This document shows, piece by piece, positions 46,435 through 58,800 of a DNA stretch of 64,000 nucleotides. Positions within the stretch are counted from its first letter, which is position 1. Each line of letters starts with the position of its first letter. Under the pieces are notes generated by a model. The model had not been told where the DNA came from. It saw only the letters and a program-made list of their open reading frames with translations, and made no database searches. The stretch comes from Typhlomys cinereus (taxonomy: Eukaryota; Chordata; Mammalia; Rodentia; Platacanthomyidae). The stretch spans positions 296,220 through 360,219 of the forward strand of contig JALPQD010000017.1 in assembly GCA_023101885.1 (NCBI GenBank), written 5' to 3'. Both the position numbers and the translations under genes were made by a program.

Positions 46435-46625
46435 GTGGCTCTGTGTTCTACCAACTATGTATGTCCTTACATGAACTTCATGGGCAGTTATTTAAGTGCT
46501 CTGAGCCAGAATCTCTTCATCTGGGAAGTAGGAAAGTTCCATTGTTTCTGAAGAGCCAACATGAGAATTAAATGAGATAATGCATGTAAAATGGCATTCA
46601 CCCAATGAACACTAATCACAGCAGA
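46435..46625 (+). repeat. MIR SINE, well preserved
   Basis: Sense MIR order: 'gtggctctgtgttctaccaa', 'ctctgagccagaatctcttc', 'atctgggaagtaggaaag', then 'gagaattaaatgagataatg' and 'catgtaaaatggcattcacc'. The 'attaaatgagataatgcatgtaaa' part is close to consensus. Confidence 0.8.
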
Positions 46626-47049
46626 GGATTGCTCAGTATCTGTAAAATATAATGGTCCAGACATCCCATCAAGCACCAGTCCATAAATTATAATGACCAG
46701 TTAGTGGTCTGATTTATTCCTAAAATTCCATTATCCAAAACGAGACTACCTTCTCATTCCTCCAGAAGAAACATTAACTTTAGAATCATCTCATATGGAC
46801 CAAAGGGATCACCATTTTGTCTGACCCAAAGGACGAATCTGTGACCCTTTCATCTAAGCCACGCATCTATGTCAAATCTCTGGATTAGACTAAAATGCAA
46901 AATCTTGCTTTTTGTTGGATGCAATGAATCCATACTGATACATTGTCAATCATTACGGATTGTTTACATCAGGACTCATTCTTGGTGCTGTAGATTCCAT
47001 GGCTGTTGGTAAATGTACAACAGTAGGTATCTTTGGTGTAGTATCACGC
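46626..47049. other. Unrecognised sequence
   Basis: Nothing is assigned in this stretch. Confidence 0.45.
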
Positions 47050-47840
47050 TGAGTAACTCACTTCTGTAAACATCCTATGTCCTCTACCTATCTATCTTTT
47101 CCTCTGCTCTGGCCTCAGAGAGTCACTAACTTTACTGTCACCATATATTGTCTTTTCCAGAACATTAGAGTTGGAACCCTACAGTGTGCAGTGTTTTCAG
47201 ATGGCTTCTTTCATTTAGTCATATGCATGTGAGTTTCCGCCATGTCTTTTCATGGCTTGATAGCTCATTTCTTTTTAGCACTGAATAAAATTCCATGGGA
47301 CATTGTCAGTTTTACACACCATTCACCTACTGAAGGTCATCTTGGTTGCTTCCAACTTTCAGTAATTATGAATAAAGCTGCTATAAACATCCCTGTTCAG
47401 ACATAAATTTTCAAGTTATTTGGGAATATACCAAGGAATGTGATTGCTGGATCATATGATATAAGTATATTTAGTTTTGTTGGAAACTGCCAAAGTGTCT
47501 TCCAAAATGACGATACCATTTTGCATTCACACTGACAATGAATCAGAATTTCTGGGGATCCGTGTGCTCATCACCATTTGGGGTGGTCAATATTTTGGAC
47601 TTTGTCCACTCTAATAGGCATAGTAATCACTAATTGTAATGTAGTATCTTGTTTGATCCCTTCCCCTTTGCCAGGCGGGGTAGTCTCACTGCTCTGTGTT
47701 TTAGCTTGCAATTCTTTAATTGACATATGAAGTTGAGAATTTTTCATATGCATATTTATCATCTGTGTATCTTTCTTGGTAAGCTGTCTGTTCAGGTCTT
47801 TTGCCCATTTTTATTGTTTTTTTTTTTTTTTGGTTATTTC
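47050..47840 (-). mobile_element. L1ME-class LINE, end of ORF2 and 3' region
   Basis: Very clear antisense L1ME motifs in order: 'tcatggcttgatagctcatt', 'tgaataaagctgctataaac', 'gtgattgctggatcatatga', 'ttttgcattcacactgacaa', 'gaatttttcatatgcatatt', 'caggtcttttgcccattttt'. About 35 extra bases at about 47654-47690 interrupt the alignment. Coding capacity is lost. A T run at 47815-47831 follows. Confidence 0.9.
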
Positions 47841-47857
47841 TGAGACTTAAAAATCCC

Positions 47858-47859
<2 letters not shown>

Positions 47860-47905
<46 letters not shown>

Positions 47906-48135
47906 TGTGTATATAGTTACCTGTGTACACATACATATGAATGCCTGACTATGACCTTGAGTATTGCCCCTAGTAAGTCATCTGCCTTGTATTTCAAGAC
48001 AATGGTTCTCACTGGCTGGAAGTTTGTCATGGAACTAGGCTGCCTGGACTAGTTCATGGATCCACCTGTTTCCACTGAGAAAAAGCATATGCCACCAAGT
48101 CTACCTTTTCCACATGGGATCCAGGGACTCTGAAA
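47860..48135 (-). mobile_element. B4/B3-like SINE with (GT)22 tail
   Basis: (GT)22 at 47860-47903, then 'gactatgaccttgagtattg', 'ggttctcactggctggaagt', 'aactaggctgcctggactag', 'catatgccaccaagtctacc' and 'cacatgggatccagggactc'. This is the antisense B4/B3 order with the head truncated. It sits beside the L1ME end. Confidence 0.65.
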
Positions 48136-51100
48136 TACACAAGTTATAAGTTATAATCCGTGATTTGTCTTCTCATTCTCTTGACTGTGACATTCATAGA
48201 GCAGTAATTCTGAATTTTGTGTAGACCAATCTATCAAGGATTGTACTTTTGACGGTGTTTCCAAGAAGCCATATCTTCTGTCATCTGGATTTTCTCTTAT
48301 TTCATCTTCTAGTAGTTTTACAGATTCACATCTTATACTGGACCCTTGAACGAGGTTTTGTGAAGGGATAATGAGGTTGGATATCAATCCAGACTCGGTC
48401 TCCATGTTGTTGCATCATCATTGGTTGAAAGATAATCTTGTTTCAAGTTTCTGCTTAAGAGCTTAAAGAAAGAACTTTCTTTTTGCTTTAATTCAGTAAA
48501 TTCATTGATTTGGTTGTAGAAACAATAGAAATACAGTCTACGGTGTTTATCTTGCTGAGCTTGGAGATTAAAATAGGAGAGCAAACATGAAAGGTACCTA
48601 CTGTAGTGCTTTGTACAAAGTGAGCTCAGGGTATGTGGATAATTAAGACCACAGAGAGGCTGGTCGCTTAACAAGATGGGCAGGCAGTAAACTTACATGT
48701 TCATCGTGTGTACCATACAAGCAAGGAGGGCGCAGCAGGCTGGAGAGAGTCCACACTGACTTCCAGGCTGCTACCTGGAACCGAAGCATCCTCTTGTCTT
48801 CTCTTTGCCACTGGGGGGTGGGGGAAGGTCTGTGGTCCACCCTGACCACAGAGAACTTATTATATTGTGAATGATGGGCAAAATAATTGGCCTGCTTTTC
48901 TATCCACCAATGTCATCTTCCCAACCACCAGCCCAACTTGCAGACAGCCAGAGGTCTTTCACGCTTGATCTTTCTTTTAATCCAGTGTGTATTTCTATAA
49001 CATAAACACTCTTGGCCTTGCAACTTTGTTCTCTGACTTCAGAATGGCCAAAAGTCTGGCACAGTGACACAGTGACATTAATCTCAGGACCCCCAAAGTC
49101 CCTCCCTCCACAGGGCTGTGCATTGCGGTCAGAAATCAAAGAGCTCAGGAAACAAGGGACACCTTCCAGAAACGTGCAGCAGCAGTGTGGCTGCCCTGCT
49201 TTGTCCTTGGATAATTTGATCGAGTGACGCATGTGTCCAGTGGCCTCCATTTAGTATGTGGGGTGGCCAGGCGAAAAAAAAAAAATGAAACGGAGAGAAC
49301 AAAAACCACAGAGCAATTGAGTTTGTCTGGGTCCACAGTTTATGTGATTGATACTGGATATGGGATTCTTTCTCTTTTGACACAATCAATTACACTGACC
49401 AATTTTTTCTAATCTCAGATCTGCGCATACATACCTGCACACCACAGTGTTTGCCAGGAGACTCATTATAATCATCGCTGAATATTTATTGAGAACCCAC
49501 TGGGCACAGAGAACTGCACGAGGCATGTGATCAAGAGAAAGCCTATTTCCAGACAAGTCTTTTGTTTCCACCCTGTTCTGAGAGTAATAACATACCTAGA
49601 GAAAGTGAAATTCTACACATAATCAAACTTATTATCTGATTTGATCATTATTTTGATTGCTACTTATGATTTATAATAGAGGTCATTATTTTATTACATA
49701 CTTTCTGTATATAATTAAGTTACTTTAAATGAAGACTTTCATTCAGCTCAAGTTAGTAAGAATAATGTATTTCTGATTTTCTCATCATCAACTAAAGAGA
49801 ATTTAAGCCACATGCACAAAAAAGGTATTATACTATTGAAAAGATTTTTTCAAAAATTTAGTATGCATTGTATATATAAATGGGAAGATTGATGGCATTT
49901 GGTATGAGATAAATTTCATTGTTTCAAAAAATTATCAGAACTGTGTCAAGCAAACTTAGTTCCTAGCATTCTAAGTGGGGCCCCAAATTTTTCCATCACC
50001 TTGAAAGTTTCAGGTTTTCAGCGTTAGCAGGAGAAAAATAAAAGAAAAAAGATCACTTTGCTAGAGCTGCGCGCATATTTTGTGAGAATAAGAACAAAAC
50101 TGATAAAGGAAAAATCAGTACCTTCAAAACAACTGAATCTTATGCTTTTCATTGTGAGGAGTTAGTTTATGTGTCAGGCAAACTTTGATCTTAAAATATC
50201 TTTTGGCGACACGATTTCCTCCAGAGACAATTTGCTGTCTTGATATCCTCATAAGTGAAACAAGAATAAATATTTTGTTCCATAAAATATTCCTCCTAGA
50301 AATGTCTGTATCTCTCAAACTTGTCTTTGTCTGAAGAAAGTTACAGTGAGTTTTTTATCCCCCTTTGTTTTTTTGGAGATGTCTTTTAGTTTTCTAGAAA
50401 GCCTCTTTGTCCCTTAAACAGGACTCATTTTCTCAAATCCTCACATCAGTTCAGAGGAGAAGTGTTTCTGCATTGCTTCGTCTTCATTTAATGTTCAGGG
50501 CTCATAGGAAATTTCTTCTTGATTTCTATGCCTTTGCCTGTCTGGGATCGTGTCTAATCTCGCCGTTCTCTCTCCTTCTTTGTCTGGTACCTGGGTCAAG
50601 TGTAGACAGAGCATGTCAGTGGTTACACACTCTCCCTCTGGCTCTGACAAATGGCAAAACTTTCTTCTTCCACCAAGGCCCCTTAGCATTTGAGCCATTT
50701 GGATACATTCTGCGCACCCATCAGGAAACCAGTCCTCGTTGCGCCAGGATCTTCTCAGAAACCAAGCCAGTCAAATTAGTCAAAAGCACCACATTCTATC
50801 TGATCACAAAGAAAAGTGATCTGGGCTGTGTGGGGCTATATTTAAACTGAATTTAAGATGAGAAGGTCTGAACGTGCTCCCCTCTTCTGATAGAAGAGAT
50901 GTAATTTACTTTCCTACTGGCTCCTATTTTTGTTATGAGAATTTTTGAATTAGTCGCACCCTAATGAATTCACTCATCAATGTAAATGTGGGTATTTTTA
51001 CATTCTTTGTTCTTCCTGAGCTCCTGAGCAGTGTTTATGAAGGCATCCTGACTAACAGGGATATGGACACACTTGGAGGGTCACCCAAACTTTGGAGGGT

Positions 51101-52329
51101 ATCACCCTAAGGTATCTGCCATGATTACTCATCTCATCCTCCCAAAGCAGAGAATTCCATGTTTTAGTAGAATCCTAATCTTTATCTAGGAATAGATATT
51201 CTCATTTCATCAAGAAACTCCTTTCCTGCAGTTAATCCAAAAGAGATTCAACCAATTCTACTATTTTAATGAAAATTTTGCTTTCAAGATGGGTTTAGTT
51301 CACACACAAAAAAGCTCCTATGTTCCCTTGACGGTTACATATGATAACTTTGATAATTTCATTGTAATTTTTCAATGTAGTGTGACTTTCCTCATGAAAA
51401 GTCCCTAAATTGTGAACTAAGGACTATGGAATAATCTCAGAATTAGAATAAACAGTGGTCAACAAAACTTTCTTCACCTTTTTCTTATCCCTAATGGGAT
51501 AATGCGCTAATAGGATCGTGAACTGGGCTTTGCTTCACAAGACAGAGTGGCTGGCCCAAAGCGTTAACTTCTGTTATGCAAACATATGCAGGGAAATTAT
51601 TGCTATCCTCAATCTGTCTTTTACCAATCTTCCATTCCTCGCCTACTTCTAAGAGTTCTCAGAGCAATTTCCATCCTACTTATTTGACAAGAGGTTAGCT
51701 CACTTCCCATTGTCAAGAAAAAATGTGGTTATTCTTATATGAATATTTTATATCTGCTGTAGTTGCTGCCAGCAGAAGTAGTCTACAGGTAGTTACAAGT
51801 AGTCCAACTTGGGGGTTTCTCTCACATGTTCTTGAACTTTCTTTCTATGTACATGTTGAGAATGTCTCCTAGAAATGGGAAATGAGCAGGAGGCAGTTTC
51901 CAACAAGAAAAAATTGTCACTGTGTACTGAAATACAGTCCTGATATCATCACTTCTTCTTTGACTGAGAGCGCCATGTATCGCATCAATCCCATGGAAAA
52001 AACATTCCTAGCCACCTACAGCTCATATTCCTCCTTTAGAAGTCAGAACATGGTGAGTAAAGCTAAGTGTCTTTGGGGTCCTCGTGAACCAGATCAATGT
52101 TTGCTCCTTTAAATGTTCTTTCAACTCCTCACCTGTTCAAAATAAAGGCTTGACTGGAAGTGCCTCTGTGGAGACAAAGGCACGAGACTCCATCTGCATG
52201 TAAGCCTTGTAGACTGGCGATATCAGGTGAAGGATAAAGACTGAGCAGCCAGAAAAATATTAGACATTAGACCCTGCCCTGACTGCTTGTTATATCTTAC
52301 ATTCTTTAGACCAAAATTCTCTTTTTACT
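48136..52329. other. Repeat-poor unrecognised stretch
   Basis: About 4.2 kb with only one L2 fossil recognised and an A12 run near 49276. The largest frames (116 codons minus at 48900-49250, 147 codons plus at 50407-50850) have no recognisable domain or exon borders. 49600-49900 is AT-rich. Confidence 0.4.
49480..49545 (-). repeat. L2 LINE 3'-end fossil
   Basis: 'gctgaatatttattgagaac' and 'ccactgggcacagagaactg' match antisense L2 (aatatttattgagcacct, actatgtgccaggcactg). Confidence 0.5.
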
Positions 52330-52619
52330 TTTTATTTGCATGAATGCATGCATGTATATGAATGCGGGCATGTGTACCAGAGGGCACTTGAGTGTGTGTG
52401 CCTGTGGAGGTTCAAAAGTGACATCAGGAATCATCCTGGATTGCTCCACCTCCTTGTTGCTTTGCTGTGGAGTTTCCCAGGCTTTGTCCTCCAGGGCCAG
52501 AATTCCAGGCCATCGTCGTATCTGTCTGGATTTTTCTACATGAGATCTGGAGGTCTGAACTCAGGTCCTTTTGCTTGCAAGGCAAAGACTTTAACTGCTG
52601 AGCCATCTCCCCAGGCCCT
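52330..52619 (-). mobile_element. B2-superfamily SINE
   Basis: A degenerate TG tail is followed by 'agtgacatcaggaatcatcc', 'tggattgctccacctccttg', 'gtctgaactcaggtcctttt', 'gcttgcaaggcaaagacttt' and the head 'gctgagccatctccccaggc'. It explains the frames at 52336-52665. Confidence 0.85.
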
Positions 52620-53064
52620 AGACCTTTATTTTCTAATAGGAAAAGTCAGTATGTTAATGTACTGAATTTGGCTTAGGGGAGGATGATTTGAAATGTCATG
52701 TGAAAATTACTTAGCTTGGTGTTTAGATGATCTTCCCATGATTTCTGAAGATCCCTGGCTTACTAGCTGTAGTTACAGAAGGCACTTTCTGCCAACTGTT
52801 GTTCTGAAATGCAACTTCTCCAGTTCATACTCTCCTAATACCATGAGTGGCCTTCCACAGCAATATCTTCAGCACTTGAATGGATCCACTTAATCGTAGT
52901 TGGGAGTAAAGTGTGAATCAAGCTAGAATGTTAGATTTGCGCTTCTAGGACCATGGATTATATAACTCAAGAGCCTTACACTTCTGTGGCAGCAACCAAG
53001 AGAAAAGATATAAAAGCTTCCAATTCTAAATCCAAAGAAGACTTAGTTCTTCTGGGTGGCAGAT
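52620..53064. other. Unrecognised sequence
   Basis: Nothing is assigned in this stretch. Confidence 0.45.
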
Positions 53065-53420
53065 GATTTGAGGTATCAACTGACCACTGAAAACTGAGCC
53101 TTTATGTACACCTGCAAAGAGTTATTTAGGTAAAGCAAGTCTCTGAGCAAAACTATTGGAAATTAACTGATGGAAGTGGGACCACCCAGCTCTTAGTGGG
53201 CTGGTGACCATTTGCTGGGCAGGTGGATAAGATAGTGGGATTTGCCAGACTGGTAAACTAGAAGGTACACTTTGGTCTTTGTCTCTGTCAACTCTTCCTT
53301 GTGGCAACTCTACTGCCCAACGGACAGCAACTAGAAAGCACGAGCAAGCCTCTTGTTCCCCTAACTGTTCAGATCATGAATTTCTATCAGCAGCTCAAGG
53401 GGAACTAAGACAACTCTGTA
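53065..53420 (+). mobile_element. Rodent LTR-type (MaLR-like) repeat
   Basis: 'ggtatcaactgaccactgaa', 'ccacccagctcttagtgggc', 'ccatttgctgggcaggtgga' and the right end 'ttgttcccctaactgttcag', 'ctatcagcagctcaagggga', 'actaagaca' give the sense order to the terminus. Confidence 0.65.
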
Positions 53421-56309
53421 CCTGAGAAGTTGGGTTGCTATAGAATCAAGGCAACTCAGTTGTCAAGGATTGGCATTAACCTTTTCCTTGGACTCCAAAA
53501 ATTCTAGATCATTCCTCTGTAGATCCCTTCCTTTAACCCCTGTCTTCTTAGTTCTATAGTAAAGATGTACATCTTACATTTTATTTTTTAAAAAATACTC
53601 TAGTCAGCAGTGGTTAATAACAAGAATAGCAGGAATTCTGGTAGTATGGATGATGCAATCCATAGTCTTCAGTTTATCTCAAAATTCCATTTACTCTGGT
53701 TCCAACCTCGATGCCTTAAGTCACCTCTATGTTTTATTTACAACTTTGATGATAGACTGCAGATGTTGCTGTATTATGAAGTGCTATGGAATCCATATGC
53801 TACAACAGGGAGACCACTCATTAAAAAAATCGGATAAATATTTGGAAGAAGTCGTGAAGGAAATAAAGTTAGGTTAGATCTGTGAGAATCTGGAGAGTTT
53901 GTTAGAAGATAGCAAGACTTTTCTTCAGTGCTTGAAAGCAAGACATTTTAATAGAGAATAATGAAAATGTATGCATTTCTTTTTGCCTTTGAGTTGCAGA
54001 ATAAATACAGAAGTAATAAATAATTTCCTTTCTCTAAGCTAGACACAAGTTAGGGGAGTTGGAAAGACTAGAAATAGATACAGAAGTTTCTAAGTCCTCA
54101 TTAAGAAAACAAACCTTAAAAGTAGAAGCATAGTTAACATAAAGAGTGTCTCCACAAAAAGCAGTTCTTTCCTGGCCTGCCAAGCACGCCTCCAACCTCC
54201 TCAGACTTCCTATGACAACTTGTATCTGTCTCAGATTTCTCTGGGTGATTTTTGATGCTTGGTTGGTTGGTTGGTCTGTTTGCTGTTTGTTTGTTTTGTT
54301 TAAGGACTCAAGGTAAATGTCTGGCAATTGCACATACAACAAATCCCATGACATATGTAATGATGAAATGAGAGTGACTTGCAGAACTCAGACCCATTTC
54401 TTTTTGGAATGTGAAGGTCCAAGACATGTTGGAAGGTTCTGTCTGGGGAAGGTATTTCACAGAAAGGGCAAAACCTCCCAGCGTAAGAAGGTGGAAGAAC
54501 ACCGTGGAAATAAATGTCTTTTGTGAAAATCCTGCCTGTTGACAGACGCTCCAAAGGGAAGTTGGGGAACGGTCCACACTCCCAGCATCCCCTAGGTTTA
54601 CTGTGTGTCCTAGGCTGGCAGAAGCTTGGCTAACTTGGCTTTGTTTCTACTGCTTGGGAAGGGCAAAAAGGTGTTTAATGAGAAAATAGGAGGGGAACAA
54701 AATGTACTTTAATTTATTTTTATGATAAATATCACTGAACCACAATTTAAAAGTATAGATTTCTCAGCTTGATGTTCACGGGTAAGGAATCATTTCAGGA
54801 GAGATCAAAACGGGCCTTTGCTAACAATGAAGTCATTATTTTAATGAAACCTGATCAACTTTCCTGAACGATTTGGAATTTTAAAAAAATACCAACATAT
54901 TTCAAGTCAGAGAAAAAGGAAAAGACCATACGTTTGGCAGAAATGAAAAATGGTTTCTATGGCAGCTTGATTTGGACATGGAAAACCTGTTTCAAGCTAT
55001 TCATAAACCCAACTCTTGCAAACTATTTATTATGTACAATAAATTATATGAAACATGTAATGAAAAAATGAGAAGGAGTTGTTTTAGAGCCCAGAGAATT
55101 AATGGAAAGTATTTGAGGAGGAGCGACTGGGTAGGATGTGGGCCCAGTGTTCTTGCTGAACTTGGTGAATTTTTATCCATCCACAAGGACCCCCTACTCT
55201 TCACTAGTGTGTGGTGCAAATGCCACATTATTTAAAGAAGGAAAAGCATAGAATTTTCCTTACCACATAAAGTACACACACCATCTTCACAATCTATTTA
55301 ACCTCTCCTCTGCATGCTTGGGGGACATTTTTCATTATAAATCTAGGGCAAATAATGGGGAGGGATTCACAGACAACCCTCTTATTCTGTAACTGAGCTA
55401 CTTATTCTTTGTGAGTGATTTAAGAAGACAATCACAATATATTTTTAAATAGGGTATATATGTACCTATGAGTCCAGAGACAGTAGCAATTCTGTGACAG
55501 AAATATGCATTTTTGCATATGCATGGCAAAGATAGAGGCTTGATTTCTGATCTCAAAAACACATAATCTAGCCGGTAAGGTAAAATTTGCATTCACCAAA
55601 CAAGGATCATTAGAAGCAATAAGCAATCAGGTTTTCAATAATCTTACATGGTTGTGGAATGCTGTGGAAACCATACCATGGCAGCAAAGCGTATGATCAT
55701 CAATAGGATTTTGTGGCCTATTGCTCTATTTAGGTCAAAACCTTAGGGCTTGTGTTTCGTCAAATGCAAATAACTTGGAAATGAATTGAGGAATTGAGAC
55801 ACAGAGAAGTAGTTATATCAGGGCTTGTTGGGCAGGACAATGTATATTTTTCCAATTCCCATGGGGGTGAAAAACAGAGTGAAGTATTCAACCTGTGCAT
55901 AAAAATTCACTGAGAAGATGTGGGGGTAAGAAGAATGGAAGTAAAGACTACAGTGCAGTTGCTGAATCCGTGAAGGACTCCAAACACGCCCTTTCTAAGC
56001 AAGCTTAAACAGAGCTTCCTTCTTGCAATCAGGCTACCCCTGTTGTAATCCCTGCTCTGCATTTAAAAACATTGTCTTCATTTCTTCCTTTCCAGAAGGG
56101 TCAAGGGAATTCTTATTCTGGTAAAGTTATCACAAGGACAAAGTGATTGGCACAGTACGTAGCACAAAATGAGCATTGTATCAGTAATGTCTAGATGAAA
56201 CCAATCTTTTGAAATCATTTGCCTGATTTTTTATGCACTAAAATATCTTTCACCAAGTGATATCTGAAATGATGTCCCTTATTATATGCAGTATTTTATC
56301 CCAGTTTAA
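53421..56309. other. Repeat-poor unrecognised stretch
   Basis: About 2.9 kb with no recognised interspersed repeat. A short TTGG/TTTG run lies at 54258-54300. Frames of 75-106 codons on both strands around 53610-54577 and 54972-55235 are unsupported. Confidence 0.4.
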
Positions 56310-56447
56310 ATTTAATTTAATTTTGAGCAGTTGCATGGAGGGATAGTTAACATACAACGAAGTGTACATAATTGAGCTACAAAATATGATTAACATTGAC
56401 ACAAGTATATAACTGTAGAATCATGACTATAGTCAAAACAGCAAAAA
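56310..56447 (-). mobile_element. L1 (L1M-class) 3' UTR, left part
   Basis: 'gagggatagttaacatacaa', 'gaagtgtacataattgagct' and 'gtagaatcatgactatagtc' resemble antisense L1M 3' UTR (gatataattgacatacaataaact ... gaaaccatcaccacaatc). It is interrupted by the SINE pair at 56448-56949. Confidence 0.6.
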
Positions 56448-56622
56448 GGTTCAGGTTGAGCAGATAGCTCAGCAGGGAAGGTACTTGCTGCTAAGATGGA
56501 TGACCCAAGTTTGATCTCTGGGACTCACATAGTAGAAGAGAGAACGGATTTCTTCAATTGTCCTCTTACCTCATATGTATGCCACAGCACACACTCCCAA
56601 CATCAACATGAGATAAATAAAT
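56448..56622 (+). mobile_element. B3A-like SINE
   Basis: Head 'ggttgagcagatagctcagc', B-box region 'caagtttgatctctgg', then 'gagagaacggatttcttcaa', 'ttgtcctcttacctcatatg' and an ataaataaataaaag tail. It lies inside the L1 fragment, and its tail hosts the next SINE. Confidence 0.75.
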
Positions 56623-56949
56623 AAAAGTTAGAAAAAAAGGGGCTGGAGAGGTGGCTCAGGGGTTAGGCCTCTGCCTTGCAGGCGGAAGGCCCTGAGTTCG
56701 GATCCTTAGACCCCACGTATAGACGCCAGGCAGAAGCCGGGGGCAGCCTGCGTTTCTGGTCCTGGTGGGCGGAGCCTGTGAATCCCGGGGCAGAGTAAAC
56801 AAGGAAGAGGTGGAGGCGTCCATGGTGGTTCCCGAATTCGTCCGTGGTTCACACACACACACACACACACATACATATACACGCACACACATGCATACAC
56901 GCACAATTGAATAAAATAATAATAAATTAAAAAAAAGTTAGAAAAAAAG
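56623..56949 (+). mobile_element. Young B2-superfamily SINE with 17-bp TSD
   Basis: The body is about 56640-56932. Its Pol III A box lies in gtggctcagg at about 56651-56662 and its B box in gagttcggatcc at about 56694-56705. Then come the 'tggtcctggtgggcggagcc' middle, a CA run (56850-56871) and an AATAATAAATTAA tail. A perfect duplication (aaaagttagaaaaaaag) lies at 56623-56639 and 56933-56949. Many CpGs survive, unlike in its sisters at 41.1, 45.6, 52.4, 58.6 and 59.5 kb. This is the youngest-looking copy of its family here. Confidence 0.92.
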
Positions 56950-57865
56950 ACTCAATATTCCTATCGCTTTTCTTCCCACCCTAAAGTAGTCTTAGATGTC
57001 CATTTCTTTTCCCTAAACTCCTGTCTCTAGCAATTATTTACATTTTCCTCATTAGCTTGCATTTACCACTATTTTATGTAAATGAAATTATATAGCATCT
57101 TTTAAGAGGCCTGTGTTGATTTTCAAATGTTGTAACCTTCCTTATATCACTGGATTAAATTCCACTTGCTCCACTTGCTTCTTTTTACATATTGTTGGAT
57201 TAAATTTGGTACTATTTATAAAAATAAATTCTCTGTGATTAATAAGTATATTAATATTTAGTATTTTTGGTTGTCTTTCATCAAATGTGGTATTGATGGT
57301 AGAATAATGTTAACCTCACAACATTCTGCAAAGGTTAGTGTTGAATTGATATCACTTTTTTGACCTCTGAGTTCCACTGAAAGTATTTAGATTTAATATT
57401 TTCTTTATGGAAATTTCTAAACATCTTTAATATAATGAAAACTTCTCATGTGATCTATTTCCTCTTGAATAAACTTATAGTTATAAGTCTACATATAGTA
57501 TAATATATTATCTATATATAGAATATAGTTATGGATGCATAGTTCATGATTTAGAGACATGGATCTATTTTATGTAAATCATCAGATTGTTAAATTTAGG
57601 CTTTCATAATTCTTCCTGGTGCACCTGTAGAGTCTATAGTGATGTCTCTCTTTGGTTCATGATTTTAGTAATTGTATAATCTCTTTTTTTAATACCTAGT
57701 TTGAGATGTATCAATTTTAGTGAACATAATACATAAGTAGTTTTTTAGTTTCACTTGTTTATTAGGATTCTTATTTGACTTCTGCTCTAATTTCTACTCT
57801 TTTCTTATTCTTTCAAAAAAATTTTAATATAATTTTCTTTCTCTATCTTCTCAAGCTGCACCTAC
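56950..57865 (-). mobile_element. L1 (L1M-class), right part
   Basis: 'tagcttgcatttaccactat', 'tatgtaaatgaaattatata' and 'catcttttaagagg' continue the antisense L1 3' region. Further right the sequence drifts into an AT-rich ORF2-like part (ggtattgatggtagaataat, ctgagttccactgaaag). The ORF2 assignment right of about 57180 is weaker. Confidence 0.55.
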
Positions 57866-58224
57866 TGTGATAGTTTGAAATGTGAATTGTCTCCCCACAA
57901 ACTCATGTGTTTGATCTTAAGTTGTTTAGGAAAGTCGTGGAGTCTTTGCAACTATTGGAGGAAGGCAGTCACAAAGGGTAGGCCTTGAGGTTTGTTAGTC
58001 CCCATCTGCTTGAGTGAGTGAGTCTGTTCTTGAGCTGCCAAAGCAATTCTCAGCCTCCAAAATGACTGCAGTGACTTAAGTTGTTTCCAGCTTCTGCCTC
58101 CTGCCATGTCTGTTTGCCATAATGGACTGTATCTCCCCTCTGGAACCAAAAGCCATATAAATCTCCCTTTTTTCTTTAAATTGCTTGATTTCGAGTGTTC
58201 TCTCACAGCAACAGAGAACGTATT
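57866..58224 (+). mobile_element. MaLR/MLT1-like LTR
   Basis: Complete sense layout: it starts 'tgtgatagtttgaaatgtga', then 'aaactcatgtgtttgatctt', 'gcctcctgccatgtctgttt', 'ggactgtatctcccctctgg', 'aaccaaaagccatataaatc' and ends 'tctcacagcaacagagaacg'. The terminal pattern is that of THE1/MLT1-type LTRs. No internal region or genes accompany it. Confidence 0.65.
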
Positions 58225-58379
58225 TGCATTTGTATGTCTTTCTGTTAAATTTGTTTGAATTTGAAATTGTTTATTAGGAATCACCCAAAGTCTCACTTGT
58301 TACCCACTAATCTCTATGTTCCAATTAGTGTATTTAGAAATTATCTTTATATTTGTTGTCTATTGAAAGTTGTACTTTA

Positions 58380-58526
58380 ACTCCAACCTGTACCTCTACC
58401 CAACTGCTCTTTCTGTCCCTTGTTCTTTTCACCATATCACAATCTTCTGCTTCAGCCTTGGACATCTTGCTTTTTCCTGCATTAGCCTTTGAACTCTCCT
58501 CCCCCTCTTCTTTAGTTGCATGTGCA
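58380..58526 (+). repeat. L2 LINE, left part (tentative)
   Basis: The CT-rich 'ctgcattagcctttgaactc' region could be L2 sequence upstream of the SINE insertion. It is supported mainly by the clear L2 end that resumes at about 58801. Confidence 0.35.
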
Positions 58527-58800
58527 ACTGTGTGTGGGGGTGTGTTTGGTGCATGTGGGTACAGAAGAGGACACTTGGATGTGTGTGCCTATAGAGGCCC
58601 AAGGGTGACTTTGGGAATCATCCTGGATTGCTCCACCTCCTTATTGTTTTGCTCAGGGGTTTCCCAGACTCAGTTTTCCAGAACTGGAAATATAGGCTGC
58701 TGCTGTTTCTGCCCAGAATTTTTACACAGGATCCGGGATCCAAACTCGGGTTATTTTGCTTTTGAAGCAAAGGCTTAACCGCTGAGCCATCTCTCTAGCC
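58527..58800 (-). mobile_element. B2-superfamily SINE inserted in L2
   Basis: 'agggtgactttgggaatcat', 'cctggattgctccacctcct', 'gatccaaactcgggttattt' and the head 'cgctgagccatctctctagc' give the same antisense order as at 41.1 and 52.4 kb. It accounts for the 141-codon plus-strand frame at 58353-58778. Confidence 0.85.

Noticed and set aside
50407..50850. 147-codon plus-strand frame, the longest outside known repeats on that strand
   Set aside because: Composition is typical of translated non-coding DNA. I see no domain, no Kozak-like start support and no splice borders.
41079..58778. Small predicted proteins at 41083-41349, 52340-52543 and 58353-58778 share a GIILDC-type peptide, as if a gene family
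   Set aside because: All three come from the same antisense SINE module (ggaatcatcctggattgctc). The similarity is that of SINE copies, with no start or splice context.
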